From assembly GCA_963800395.1 (NCBI GenBank), contig CAWDBD010000014.1, positions 1-64,000 of the forward strand: a stretch of DNA of 64,000 bases, written 5' to 3'. Both the position numbers and the translations under genes were made by a program. Positions 7,234 to 15,754 of the stretch are shown one piece after another. Below the pieces are notes generated by a model. That model searched no databases. It was not told the DNA's origin and worked only from the letters and a program-made list of their open reading frames with translations. Positions within the stretch are counted from its first letter, which is position 1. Each line of letters opens with the position of its first letter. The stretch comes from DASSBG01 sp963800395. Its GTDB lineage: Bacteria > Pseudomonadota > Gammaproteobacteria > Xanthomonadales > Rhodanobacteraceae.

Positions 7234-8865
7234 ATGGCACTAACTCTCGCGGCATTGGGCCTAAATGTGGCGACGGCGGCATCCGCCGGGCAGCGCGTGG
7301 TTCCGACCATAGTTAGCAGCCCGACGAAGGCCAACCCGGTCACTCAGACGGCCTCTAGTCACGCCAAACGCGTTGGTCGCGCGAAGTTAGACCTATCTGG
7401 ACTTCGGTTTCACAGCGCCAGGCGGGGAAGCTCAACGCCAAGCCCGCGGCCGGAGGCTTACATCGCACCCAACTTGCACTTCGAATTGTTTCCTGGCGTT
7501 GCGTTCGACGCAAAAGGAGTGCGGATTGAGCAGGAGGAGTTTGGATCCACTTCCTGGGTAGGCCACATCGCTGGCGCCAAAAATAGTCAGGTCATCGTCA
7601 CGACCGATGGACAAACTGTGGTTGGCCGCGTGGACTGGGGGATGTCGTCCTACACCTTTAGAGGCGATGAAGCCAATGGTGTGACCGTCAAAGAAATAGA
7701 CTACTCAAGTTTCAAGAGTGACAATGACAAAACGTATTCCTACCTAACAGATATCGCTCGCTCGCCTTATTCGACCAAGCCCTACTACATGTTGAACGGA
7801 ACGGGGAGCAGTGACACGATTGACGTACTAGTGCTGTATTCCCAGCATGCGTGCTTTCAAATGGGGTGTCTGAATCCAAGTCCATTTGTTGCGAATCTGA
7901 TCGCTGACAATAATCAAGCGTACCTGAGCAGCAGCGTGGATGGGGCTGCCAGGGTTGTTGGGTATGAGATGATATCAGGCTATACGGAGCCACTAGTCTC
8001 GGAAGGTGACGCGTACGCTGAATTCAGTGCACTCTTGCAGAACATGATCAGTGGCAATGGTTATTTTAGTGACGTCCCGGATTTGCGCGACGCGTATCAC
8101 GCAGATGTAGCCGTACTGTTTGTAGACGGCACTAGGATAACCGATGGTCCCTGCGGCGTGACTAAAACCATGAAGACCGGCGTGTCTAACGACAATACTG
8201 CCTTTGTCGTGCTTTCAACCTCCTGCGCGATTGGAGATCGAACCTTAACACACGAAATTGGCCATGTTTTAAGCGGTAGACACGATACAGATATTGGCCC
8301 TCTCTCCGGCAACCCGTACACCGATGACTTTGGCTATTCCTCAGCCTCTCCATCGTTTCACACGATCATGGGAAGCAACAATGATGTCGGAGGTGTTTGT
8401 AACCAATTCGATGGTTGCCCTCGGATTAACCGTTGGTCTAGCCTAACCCAGACGTATGGTGGAGCTGCGCTTGGTGAGACTGTCAATAGCAACGGCACGA
8501 TATACTCATCGGATCTGGTAACTGTGCTCGACACCACCGTCCCCATTGTTGCTGGATATCGCACCGCCAGCGGCTTGAGCTCTCCGGGCACCCCGGGCAC
8601 GCCAATTTCTTACGACTGCTCCGACCTGACCCATGTGCAGTGGGCACCTGCATCAGGTACGGTCGGATGGTACGAGGCCGACAAGTCAGCGAGTTCGAGC
8701 TTCAGCGTGCACTACCAAGTGTACAAGGGTGCCGGTACGGCATTCAGCGCTCATTTCAACACTAGTCAATATATTCGAGTTCGCGCTTGCAACGCGTCGG
8801 GATGTGGTGCCTATGCCACCACATTTGTCGGGCCAACCGGTCCCAATTGCGAAGTCATGCCATAG
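7234..8865 (+). CDS. Secreted metzincin-like zinc metalloprotease (reprolysin/M12B-like)
   Basis: A 543-residue exported protease. A hydrophobic signal ('MALTLAALGLNVATAASAG') is followed by a propeptide-like region. The catalytic domain starts near residue 195 with 'DTIDVLVLYSQHA' and contains the zinc site HEIGHVLSGRH (His340, Glu341, His344, third His350), a slightly shifted metzincin HExxHxxGxxH. A fibronectin-III-like C-terminal domain spans about residues 450-540. The good GGGAGGA at 7205-7211 is 22 bases from the ATG but 7 bases from an in-frame ATA at 7219, which would add the basic 'IKHFT' n-region. The true start is therefore uncertain. Base composition is AT-rich, suggesting transfer. 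Confidence 0.85.
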   Translation: MALTLAALGLNVATAASAGQRVVPTIVSSPTKANPVTQTASSHAKRVGRAKLDLSGLRFHSARRGSSTPSPRPEAYIAPNLHFELFPGVAFDAKGVRIEQEEFGSTSWVGHIAGAKNSQVIVTTDGQTVVGRVDWGMSSYTFRGDEANGVTVKEIDYSSFKSDNDKTYSYLTDIARSPYSTKPYYMLNGTGSSDTIDVLVLYSQHACFQMGCLNPSPFVANLIADNNQAYLSSSVDGAARVVGYEMISGYTEPLVSEGDAYAEFSALLQNMISGNGYFSDVPDLRDAYHADVAVLFVDGTRITDGPCGVTKTMKTGVSNDNTAFVVLSTSCAIGDRTLTHEIGHVLSGRHDTDIGPLSGNPYTDDFGYSSASPSFHTIMGSNNDVGGVCNQFDGCPRINRWSSLTQTYGGAALGETVNSNGTIYSSDLVTVLDTTVPIVAGYRTASGLSSPGTPGTPISYDCSDLTHVQWAPASGTVGWYEADKSASSSFSVHYQVYKGAGTAFSAHFNTSQYIRVRACNASGCGAYATTFVGPTGPNCEVMP

Positions 8866-8959
8866 CGATAGCATTAAGTCTTTCTCCCGGCGGTGGCTTC
8901 GGCGCGTCAAGTCGAGGCCATCGTTTAACGGATAAATTTTCAACAAGGACAGAACCTTC

Positions 8960-9892
8960 ATGCTCAAGATTGCCGCCATTGTCGCTTTGTTATGCGTTTG
9001 CGCGTTACCTTTGGATTCAAACGCAGTTACACCGGAGACCGGCTTGTACTATGACGCTCAGCGCCAAGGTCTCGGGTATTACATAGAAGTCAGAGGTGAT
9101 ATTGTTTTACTTATTGCCTTCGCTTATGGACAAGATGACGACAAACCAATCTTCTATTACTCGGCTGGCAATATTACCCACTCCAAACCCCTGGATAGTA
9201 CGGGTTTTGACCCACCGATTGCTCTGGTTAATGAAAGCGCCTACGAGTATCTCGGTCCATTGTATCGATTTAACGTAGGACCATGTATTACTTGTGCTGT
9301 TACGAATTGGGATACCTCAGAGCATGCGGTTGAAACGGGTAAGACTTACCTGAGATTCGCAGATGAGAATCACGCGTACGTTTCATTCCTCATGAACGAT
9401 GGTTCAAGCATAGGCAGTTTTGTTCGCCGACAGGGCTTTGGTCGCCCAGCCTTTGTGGTGAGGTACGACGGTCCAATCTTGGATCCACACCCAACATTAC
9501 TCATGAGTTTGCAAGGCGAGTGGGTCCTTACTGACATGGATCAAAACGCTGACAAACCTCTCAACAGGCACTTCAACTTTACCATGGTTGAAGGTCCAGC
9601 GAAGTTCGAGAGCAACGTCTTTGGTCGAGGTTACTACAACCAGGAAATGGTCAGGTTCATAGATCCCGATGCCAACGCAATGCTTTCATGTCTTAGCCTT
9701 GGGTGTGCGCTGGTCGAGAATGATGAAGTCACCGCATACATCAAATTTAGGGATATCGGTATTGATCGATTCGTTGGCTATGTGGGTGAGCGAATGTATA
9801 GCGATAGTGAGGATTTGAATTACCGCAGCGCCCACCTGGTTACTGGTGTGAGAATCGCAGATCCTGCCCCAATGATTGACACGTCGAAATGA
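8960..9892 (+). CDS. Secreted protein of unknown function, tandem paralogue 1
   Basis: 310 residues with a clear signal peptide ('MLKIAAIVALLCVCALPLD', cleavage near Ala22). The mature part begins 'TPETGLYYDAQRQGLGYYIEV', related to a repeat common in secreted proteins of this group (G-x-YY ... QG-x-GYYIE ... FAY ... KPIFYY). A second half echoes it with 'FRDIGIDRFVGYVGERMYSD'. Paired Cys ('GPCITC') suggest periplasmic or extracellular disulfides. It overlaps the next gene by four bases (ATGA) and lies 94 bases after the metalloprotease, so the three probably form one operon. No enzymatic motif is seen. Confidence 0.8.
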   Translation: MLKIAAIVALLCVCALPLDSNAVTPETGLYYDAQRQGLGYYIEVRGDIVLLIAFAYGQDDDKPIFYYSAGNITHSKPLDSTGFDPPIALVNESAYEYLGPLYRFNVGPCITCAVTNWDTSEHAVETGKTYLRFADENHAYVSFLMNDGSSIGSFVRRQGFGRPAFVVRYDGPILDPHPTLLMSLQGEWVLTDMDQNADKPLNRHFNFTMVEGPAKFESNVFGRGYYNQEMVRFIDPDANAMLSCLSLGCALVENDEVTAYIKFRDIGIDRFVGYVGERMYSDSEDLNYRSAHLVTGVRIADPAPMIDTSK

Positions 9893-10827
9893 ACAACACC
9901 GAAAGGAAAATGCGAGGATGGATTTCACGGATGCTCTTTGCCGCGATGATCACGGCAATGTCATCCGCTTACGCAGTTCTTCCAGAAAACGGCATGTATT
10001 ACAATTCAAATTATCAGGGGCTCGGGTACTATATTGAGGTGCAAGGCACGACGCTCCTGATGATCAGCTTTGCATATGACAAAGATACTGGAAAGCCGCT
10101 TTTCTACTATGCTGCCGGACACATTGAGAAGGGCCAGCCAGAATCCCCATCGGGGAGCCTTTCGTCAAGTGGGCCTTACGAACATGAATACCCCTACGTC
10201 TTCGATGCACCTTTCTATAGGTTTGGCGCGGGACCATGCATAACCTGTGTGATTTCTGGCTGGGACACCTCGAAGTACGCCTCCGAAGCTGGTCAAGTTC
10301 ACCTTCGCATGTCAGACGTCAATCGAATTACCTCGACATTCACCCTGAACGATGGATCAAAGTCTGAAAGGATTCTATGGCGCCAAGCGTTTGGGCGGGC
10401 GGTATACGACATTGGTCGCGAGGATGGCCGTAAACTTCTCGATCTTCGTGGAAGCTGGATATTCGTTGATCATTCGAACTCGGAACGCCAGGTATGGCGA
10501 TTCAACTTTACCGATGTCGAGGGCCCAGAGCCGGCTGGACCAAACGAGTTTCATGGTAGGGAGGTTTCAACCAAGGTCACCTTCCGCGATCCAGACAAAG
10601 GTGCCAAAATCACCTGCGTCCAATACGGTTGTGAGGTTGCTGAAGGCGGGACAAGTCTCTTCTTGGTGAGGTTCTGGGATATTGGCCTAGATAGCCTATT
10701 GGGCTACAAGGGTGGGACGCTCTATTCTGATGATGGCACATCAGAACATTACCGGAGCGGTGAGCTGGTTATCGGTAAGCATGTTATTGACCCGGTACCT
10801 GCAGCGGCACCTCCTCCCGATGAGTGA
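9889..10827 (+). CDS. Secreted protein of unknown function, tandem paralogue 2
   Basis: 312 residues, clearly homologous to the preceding gene along its whole length ('NGMYYNSNYQGLGYYIEV', 'GPCITCVISGWDTSKYA', 'FWDIGLDSLLGYKGG'). The signal peptide lies after a short basic lead ('MRGWISRMLFAAMITAMSS'); the ATG at 9889 overlaps the upstream stop, giving translational coupling. The pair arose by tandem duplication and has since diverged considerably. Function may relate to the upstream metalloprotease (substrate, inhibitor or partner), but that is inference from position only. Confidence 0.8.
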   Translation: MNNTERKMRGWISRMLFAAMITAMSSAYAVLPENGMYYNSNYQGLGYYIEVQGTTLLMISFAYDKDTGKPLFYYAAGHIEKGQPESPSGSLSSSGPYEHEYPYVFDAPFYRFGAGPCITCVISGWDTSKYASEAGQVHLRMSDVNRITSTFTLNDGSKSERILWRQAFGRAVYDIGREDGRKLLDLRGSWIFVDHSNSERQVWRFNFTDVEGPEPAGPNEFHGREVSTKVTFRDPDKGAKITCVQYGCEVAEGGTSLFLVRFWDIGLDSLLGYKGGTLYSDDGTSEHYRSGELVIGKHVIDPVPAAAPPPDE

Positions 10828-11057
10828 TGTGTACTTTCCAAGTGGCCGCGCATATGCGTTGTTTTCCTGAGACGACCGGGTTCGTATAAATCAAACAGCC
10901 TACTTTGGGCTCCATGGAGCCATACTATTGGGCAACAAAAGCGGTGTCGATGAGCTGCTAGCGGCGCACGAACGAGGTCAAGGTCCAGGCGCCCCCTCTG
11001 TCACGATAGTTGTCCGCTCTTCTGACCTTGTAACCTTGGGGTGGGCGGAGAGAGAGT

Positions 11058-11150
11058 GTGCCTCGTTATAGCCAAGAACTCAAAGAGCAGATCGTCAAGA
11101 AGATAAAAAAAGGGGTCACCATTTCGCCGTTTCTGTCAACAAGCGCATAG
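11058..11150 (+). pseudogene. IS3-type transposase, N-terminal stub
   Basis: A GTG start after GGAGAGAG opens 'MPRYSQELKEQIVKK', the usual start of an IS3-like OrfA. After 18 codons it runs into an AAAAAAGGGGTCACCATTTC repeat like that at 3876-3901 and stops at 11150. The rest of the transposase is absent. Confidence 0.6.
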
Positions 11151-11524
11151 CTTCCCGTCCCGCGCATTGCGAGGCCTGCGTATCACACCCTGATTCGATT
11201 AGCCGTCTCCGCGATGTTTTCGGTCGGTTGCGGAAGGATTCCGCACCAGTCACCGTTCTGGATCAAGACGCTCGCGCGCCCTTGAGCTTGCGCTCCCACG
11301 TTTTTTTGCCGGAGCAAAAGACGAACAGCGAAGCTGGCCCGGAGGGCGGCCACCAAGGATGGTGGCCGTATAACACTCGTCGGTTGCCATCGGGTCCGTC
11401 CATGTGTCCGCGTGTGCGGTGCACAGATTCTCGATCTCGCCTGAAGCGGATCAACCCTCATGGGCTCGGTCGGTGGGCGGCCTCCTCGAAACGGGTGTCG
11501 GCGACGACGGCCATTCAGATTATA
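11151..11524. other. Gap without recognised gene
   Basis: No coding frame on either strand resembles a protein family. The stretch between the IS3 stub and IS110 copy 2 is probably decayed mobile DNA. The 10828-11057 stretch before it is similarly empty. Confidence 0.5.
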
Positions 11525-11573
11525 GGGATCAAGTCCAACCCCGTTCCCGACCTGTCGCCGCCAACATGAAGCG

Positions 11574-12614
11574 TCAACCAAACGCGCGCTTGACGTCGAA
11601 GGTGCCGCCATCGCGCATCAGGTAGTAGCCGGCACGCGCCAGCTTGTGCGCGACTGCCTTGATCGCAATGACTCTGTGCCGTTTGGCGGCCTTGCGGTCA
11701 TACCAGCGCTTGACCGGTGGGCTGAAACGCATTGCGAAGTTAGCCGCCTCGATCCAGCCCCAGGCCCGGTATTTGTTGCCGCACTTGCGGTTGCCCTGAC
11801 CCTTCTTCTTGCCGTTGGAGACGCGTTCGCTCTTGACCAGACGTGCATAGGACACGTAGTCACCGACCGATGCGAATCGGGTGATGTCGCCGGTCTCCAG
11901 GGCGATGGTCAGACCGAGCGTCTTGCCAATGCCCGGGGTGGAGCGCAGCGCGACCAGTTCCTTGCGTCGCGGGCAATGTCCCAGGACCTGCTTCTCCACC
12001 TGCCGAACCCCGGATCGGGTCCGGGGCAGGCTCTGCTCTTGAATGTCGCGCCAGATATTGATCTGGGTTTGTACCGACAGGCGCACGCAAGCATCGGCAA
12101 AAGTCTGCGCCAAGGTCTCGTCGGTGATCTGACGAAACGCATTGGCAGACAGCCGCTGCCCGGTGTGTCGTGCCCATGCCGATTGCACCGACTGCAGCAG
12201 AGATACATTCTGGCGAACGAAAGCGAAGCGCCGCCGCAACAGATCGCGCACGGCGCGTTCGTCACGCGGGTAGATGTAGCCCTCCGGCAGAATACCCAAG
12301 CGCAACAGGTGTGCCAGATGCCGCGCATCCGATTCATCACCGCTATACTTCAAGCCGTCGTATTTCGGCACCGCGGCGGTGTTGACCAGATGCATCGGGT
12401 AGCTGTGCTCGGCCAGGCCATCGACCAGCCAGTACCAGTTGTAGGTCGACTCGACGGCCACACCCATCAGCTCATTGCGGTAGGGCTCCATTGCCTTGAA
12501 GATGGTAAGTAGCTCGTTGGGCAAGCGGCATTGCCGCAACACCCGGTCGTGTTCGTCGATCACGGCCAGCACGCTGTTGGTGGAATGCAGATCGATTCCT
12601 GCGTAAAGTGACAT
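11574..12614 (-). CDS. IS110-family transposase (DEDD + Tnp_20), copy 2
   Basis: 346 residues, same start, DEDD domain and C-terminal domain as the copy at 5131-6147, so both look functional. The difference is an 8-residue in-frame insertion (reading about 'SLPRTRSGVR') in the linker between the two domains. It is encoded by a 24-base insertion at 12009-12032 that carries a perfect 7-bp palindrome. The start is preceded by AGGAGG within a conserved hairpin (12616-12686). A few other substitutions distinguish the copies, so they are related but not a fresh duplication. Confidence 0.95.
   Translation of the reverse strand: MSLYAGIDLHSTNSVLAVIDEHDRVLRQCRLPNELLTIFKAMEPYRNELMGVAVESTYNWYWLVDGLAEHSYPMHLVNTAAVPKYDGLKYSGDESDARHLAHLLRLGILPEGYIYPRDERAVRDLLRRRFAFVRQNVSLLQSVQSAWARHTGQRLSANAFRQITDETLAQTFADACVRLSVQTQINIWRDIQEQSLPRTRSGVRQVEKQVLGHCPRRKELVALRSTPGIGKTLGLTIALETGDITRFASVGDYVSYARLVKSERVSNGKKKGQGNRKCGNKYRAWGWIEAANFAMRFSPPVKRWYDRKAAKRHRVIAIKAVAHKLARAGYYLMRDGGTFDVKRAFG
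12008..12032. repeat. Small palindromic element inserted in-frame in a transposase
   Basis: CCCCGGA-TCGGG-TCCGGGG (12008-12026) forms a 7-bp stem with a 5-base loop. Aligned with copy 1, exactly 24 bases (12009-12032) are extra, preserving frame. It resembles small GC-rich palindromes that insert in coding regions (as Rickettsia palindromic elements do). Confidence 0.7.
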
Positions 12615-12615
12615 G

Positions 12616-12686
12616 GCTGCCTCCTGTCGTGGTTCGGGATGTTGAAATGTTGCAGTTCCAACATATCGCCACGGTCAGGAGGCGGC
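12616..12686 (-). promoter_or_regulatory. Hairpin upstream of IS110 copy 2 transposase
   Basis: Stems: 12616-12626 with 12676-12686 (10 of 11), CGTGG 12628-12632 with CCACG 12669-12673, ATGTTG 12639-12644 with CAACAT 12659-12664. Same architecture as 6149-6218 but different bases at several paired positions. The Shine-Dalgarno is in the outer stem. Confidence 0.7.
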
Positions 12687-12698
12687 GACATGAGTATT

Positions 12699-12743
12699 CA
12701 GAGCTTGTTTTCAGCCACGTATCTCGCTGGCAATTCACTCTGG
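12699..12743. repeat. REP-like unit, partial
   Basis: CAGAGCTTGTTTTCAGCC ... GCAATTCACTCTG matches the units at 5020-5077 and 23934-23983. Its left half is interrupted by the IS110 right end. Confidence 0.65.
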
Positions 12744-12839
12744 CCCTGCATTTCCTGCCTGGACGCGGATCCGAAAGGGACCGGGCTTCGACGTGTCCTT
12801 GATTTGGAACGCATGCGCACCAGCAGGTAGGCTTGTTGC

Positions 12840-14135
12840 ATGGGCATGGCCGAACGTATCTACCGCACCGTGGTGGCCAACGACGAGACTGCGCGGTCCG
12901 GAAGCGACACGGATGATGCGAAACGCCGGGCCGAGCCGCGCAACTTCTTCCTTTTCGTTGGCAGCCATTTCCTGACCAAGCTGGGTGATGCGCTCAGCAA
13001 CCCCAAGACCACGCTGACCTGGCTGGCCGGATCCCTGGGCGTGCCGGGATGGATGACGGCGCTGCTGGTACCGCTGCGCGAATCCGGGAGCATGCTGCTG
13101 CAGATCGGGCTGGCCGGCATCGTGCAGCGCTTTGCGCAGCGCAAGTGGGCCTGGTCGCTGGGTTCGCTGCTGCAGGCGGCAAGCCTATTCGGCATGGCAC
13201 TGTGCGCGCTGTTTCTGCGCGGACGCACGGCCGGGCTGGTCCTGCTGGTCCTGCTGGCGCTGTTCGCGCTTTCGCGCAGCCTGTCCTCGGTGGCATCCAA
13301 GGACGTGCTCGGACGCACCCTGCCCAAGCAACGCCGCGGACGCGCGACCGGTTGGGCGGCCAGTGCTGCGGGCGTGGCCACACTGGGCATCGGCGCGGGC
13401 GCGGTACTGCTGGGACCGGATACGCTGGACGCCAGCGGCTACGCTGCACTGCTCACCGGCGCGGGCGTGCTCTGGCTGCTGGCTGCGCTGCTGTTCACGG
13501 CCGTGCGCGAACCCCGCGCAAAAAGCGACGGCGAAGATAGCCAGACCCGCCTGCACATGCTGTTCCACGATGCGCAGCTACGCCACTTCGTGATCGCGCG
13601 TGCACTGTTGATGTGCACGTCCCTGTCGGCGCCTTATTACGTGATGTTGGCCCAGCATCACCTGGGGCACTCGCCACGCCTGCTGGCGGCCTTCATCGTC
13701 GCCGAGGGCCTGGCCTCGATGTTGAGCGGTCCGGTCTGGGGCCGGGTGGCGGACCGATCCAGCCGCAAGGTCATGGTCATCGGTGGCCTGGGCGGTGCTG
13801 GACTGGGCGCGACGCTGGCGGCGGCCAGCCTGTGGTGGAACGGAGTGCTGGCGCTGGCCTGGGTGATGCCTTTGATGTTCTTCGCGCTCTCGCTGGCCCA
13901 CCAGGCGGTGCGCACCGGCCGCAAGACCTACGTGGTGGACATGGCCGAAGGCGACCAGCGCACCGACTACGTGGCCGTCAGCAACTCGGCCATCGGCGTG
14001 TTGCTGCTGGCGGTGGGCGGGGCCATGGCCGCGCTTTCGGCCTGGTCGCTGGCGGCGGTGCTGGCTTCGCTGGCCCTGATGGGCCTGTGCGGCGCGGCGC
14101 TCAGCCTTCAGTTGCCGGACGTCGAACAGGCCTGA
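12840..14135 (+). CDS. Major facilitator superfamily transporter
   Basis: 431 residues with about 12 hydrophobic segments, typical MFS length, inner membrane. An N-terminal cytoplasmic leader of about 35 residues precedes 'NFFLFVGSHFLTKLGDALSNPKTTL'. The cytoplasmic loop after TM6 is short and charged, and 'GRVADRSSRKVMVIGG' matches the loop 8-9 Gly-Arg motif of MFS proteins. The substrate cannot be told. A second possible start lies two codons downstream (12846). It follows IS110 copy 2, at the edge of the accessory zone, and is strongly GC-rich like the core chromosome. Confidence 0.88.
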   Translation: MGMAERIYRTVVANDETARSGSDTDDAKRRAEPRNFFLFVGSHFLTKLGDALSNPKTTLTWLAGSLGVPGWMTALLVPLRESGSMLLQIGLAGIVQRFAQRKWAWSLGSLLQAASLFGMALCALFLRGRTAGLVLLVLLALFALSRSLSSVASKDVLGRTLPKQRRGRATGWAASAAGVATLGIGAGAVLLGPDTLDASGYAALLTGAGVLWLLAALLFTAVREPRAKSDGEDSQTRLHMLFHDAQLRHFVIARALLMCTSLSAPYYVMLAQHHLGHSPRLLAAFIVAEGLASMLSGPVWGRVADRSSRKVMVIGGLGGAGLGATLAAASLWWNGVLALAWVMPLMFFALSLAHQAVRTGRKTYVVDMAEGDQRTDYVAVSNSAIGVLLLAVGGAMAALSAWSLAAVLASLALMGLCGAALSLQLPDVEQA

Positions 14136-14263
14136 CGGCAAGTCCCGCGCAATCGGCCAGCAACACGGGCCACGCGTTCGAGATCGATGCTGGAGCTGTG
14201 AGACCGATCACTGGTGCTATCCAGGCAGGGACCGGCTCACTCCATTTACTCTGGCGGACGTTC

Positions 14264-15289
14264 TCAGCTGCGCCGGGTAGCCCGGTAGCCTGCAACCCCC
14301 GCAAGCAGCAAGGTCATCAGCAGCAACATCCAGCGGCCATTGGCAGGCACGGGTACGTTGCTGACGGGCACACCGACTGCCGCGTAGCAGATTTGGAGGT
14401 CTCCGTCTCCGGCATGCGCGGCCGGAACAATCTGGCCGTTGGTGACACCACCGGTGAACGAGACTCCGCCACCGCCGCCACCACCGGCCCAGGATCCACC
14501 GCCACCCCCGGCGCCGCCGCCACCACCGCCACCGCCGTAGTAGCCGCCACCACCGCCACCACCACCGGATCCGGAGTAGCCACTGCACCCAACGATACCG
14601 TTTCCGCCAGTCCCACCGGTGGCAAGTGCACCGGCAATACCCGACGGCGCGGTCGCGCCGCAATTGTTGTTGCCTGTGCCGCCGACTCCGCCGGTCGATC
14701 CCGTTGCGGAGTCGCCTCCGGTACCCCCGGCACTGCACCCACCACCCGTGGTGCCGGCGGTGGCCGAATCGGCGCCTGCACCATTGCCTGCGGCGCCCGG
14801 AGAACAATTGCCAAGCGGCGCGGCAGAGCCACCTCCGCCACCCGCGGCTACGAGAACGCGATTGCCCGTGCCGTTTCCGCCCTGGCGGACGTCGGTTGCA
14901 CCGCCACCCGAGCCCGATGCGCCCGGCTCACCCGTCTGACTGGCTTCGAAGGTACCGGCCGCGCCGCCGCCATTGAAACCGTTGCGCATGCCTACATGGA
15001 GATACAGGGTCTCGCCGGGGCTCACGGAGAGGTCTCCGGTCACCGTGGCAGCATTGCCGCCCGTGCCTGGCGGCGAAGGGGCGCTGCCGGCTGCCGGTTG
15101 TGTCGCATCGGCACCCTGGGCACCGTTGGCGGTGATGGAAATGCTGTTGGTGCCGGCCGGCACCACGAACGTCTGCTCCGCCCCGGTTGCATTGAAGGTG
15201 GTGCAGGTCGGGGCGCTCTGCCCGATGGCGCTTGGGGTCGCACAGGCGAGCGTCAAGCCAATCGTTGCCGCGAGATAGGTCAAGCGCAT
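14264..15289 (-). CDS. Secreted glycine-rich protein with CTERM-like C-terminal anchor
   Basis: 341 residues from the ATG at 15289, chosen because GAGGGAA lies just upstream and 'MRLTYLAATIGLTLACATPSA' is a proper signal peptide. Residues about 30-130 look like a beta-rich binding domain ('FVVPAGTNSISITANGAQGA'). Then comes a long poly-Gly/Ser stretch, then 'NVPVPANGRWMLLLMTLLL', a hydrophobic helix and a basic tail. This tail pattern resembles IPTL/PEP-CTERM anchors and closely matches the C-terminus of the giant repeat protein at 58689. It is likely a surface protein processed at its C-terminus. Confidence 0.75.
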   Translation of the reverse strand: MRLTYLAATIGLTLACATPSAIGQSAPTCTTFNATGAEQTFVVPAGTNSISITANGAQGADATQPAAGSAPSPPGTGGNAATVTGDLSVSPGETLYLHVGMRNGFNGGGAAGTFEASQTGEPGASGSGGGATDVRQGGNGTGNRVLVAAGGGGGSAAPLGNCSPGAAGNGAGADSATAGTTGGGCSAGGTGGDSATGSTGGVGGTGNNNCGATAPSGIAGALATGGTGGNGIVGCSGYSGSGGGGGGGGYYGGGGGGGGAGGGGGSWAGGGGGGGVSFTGGVTNGQIVPAAHAGDGDLQICYAAVGVPVSNVPVPANGRWMLLLMTLLLAGVAGYRATRRS

Positions 15290-15754
15290 GGATATTTCCC
15301 TCAGTTTGGTGAGTTCGTCGCTTAAGTGTCGCCTCCCATGGGCAGGCCGGTCAACAAGCAATATTCCGCATGCAGGCGGCCCAGAAAAGTTTTCGGACCG
15401 GTACCCTGGATACCATTCAACATAAGAAAGGGGGTAGAGAACTTTTTTCAGCTCGTCCGGAGGGATTTGATTTAGGCAGGATGCAGGCCGGCAACACCAT
15501 CATGGCGGGCAACACCCGTGATGTCGTTCAGACAGGGCACCCTCGGGCAGCCATAAGCTCATCGGTAATGTCGCCAGCCTGAACCTGGGTCCCCAGGTGT
15601 GATGTCTCGGTAGGTTTTTCGTTCGGGCGAAGCTGCCGTGGCGGGGAGCGGTGCGCGAGCGTGCCACTGTCGGTATTGCCATCCTGGGGCGAGCAGGGTC
15701 GAACCCGGGATCCTTTGACGGTCGATTCGACTCTTTTGCGAACCTGGAACGCGG
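15290..15754. other. Gap without recognised gene
   Basis: Divergent intergenic region between the glycine-rich protein and a diguanylate cyclase. No convincing coding frame. It should contain both promoters, but no clear consensus is seen. Confidence 0.5.

Larger units (their letters stand above)
11525..12701 (-). mobile_element. IS110-family element, copy 2
   Basis: Homologous to copy 1 with the same orientation. Subterminal inverted repeats TGTCGCCGCC / GGCGGCGACA are at 11553-11562 and 12681-12690. The right border falls inside a REP-like unit (CAG then AGCTTG; unit 12699-12743). With copy 1 it brackets about 5.3 kb of AT-richer cargo. Confidence 0.8.

Noticed and set aside
11183..11611. 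142-codon minus-strand frame next to IS110 copy 2
   Set aside because: No family resemblance, Arg-rich, and its start lies within the IS110 transposase end; likely chance.
13613..15325. 570-codon plus-strand frame across the MFS gene end and the glycine-rich gene
   Set aside because: It overlaps an MFS gene in another frame and is antisense to the glycine-rich protein; translation is low-complexity Ala/Gly/Arg.
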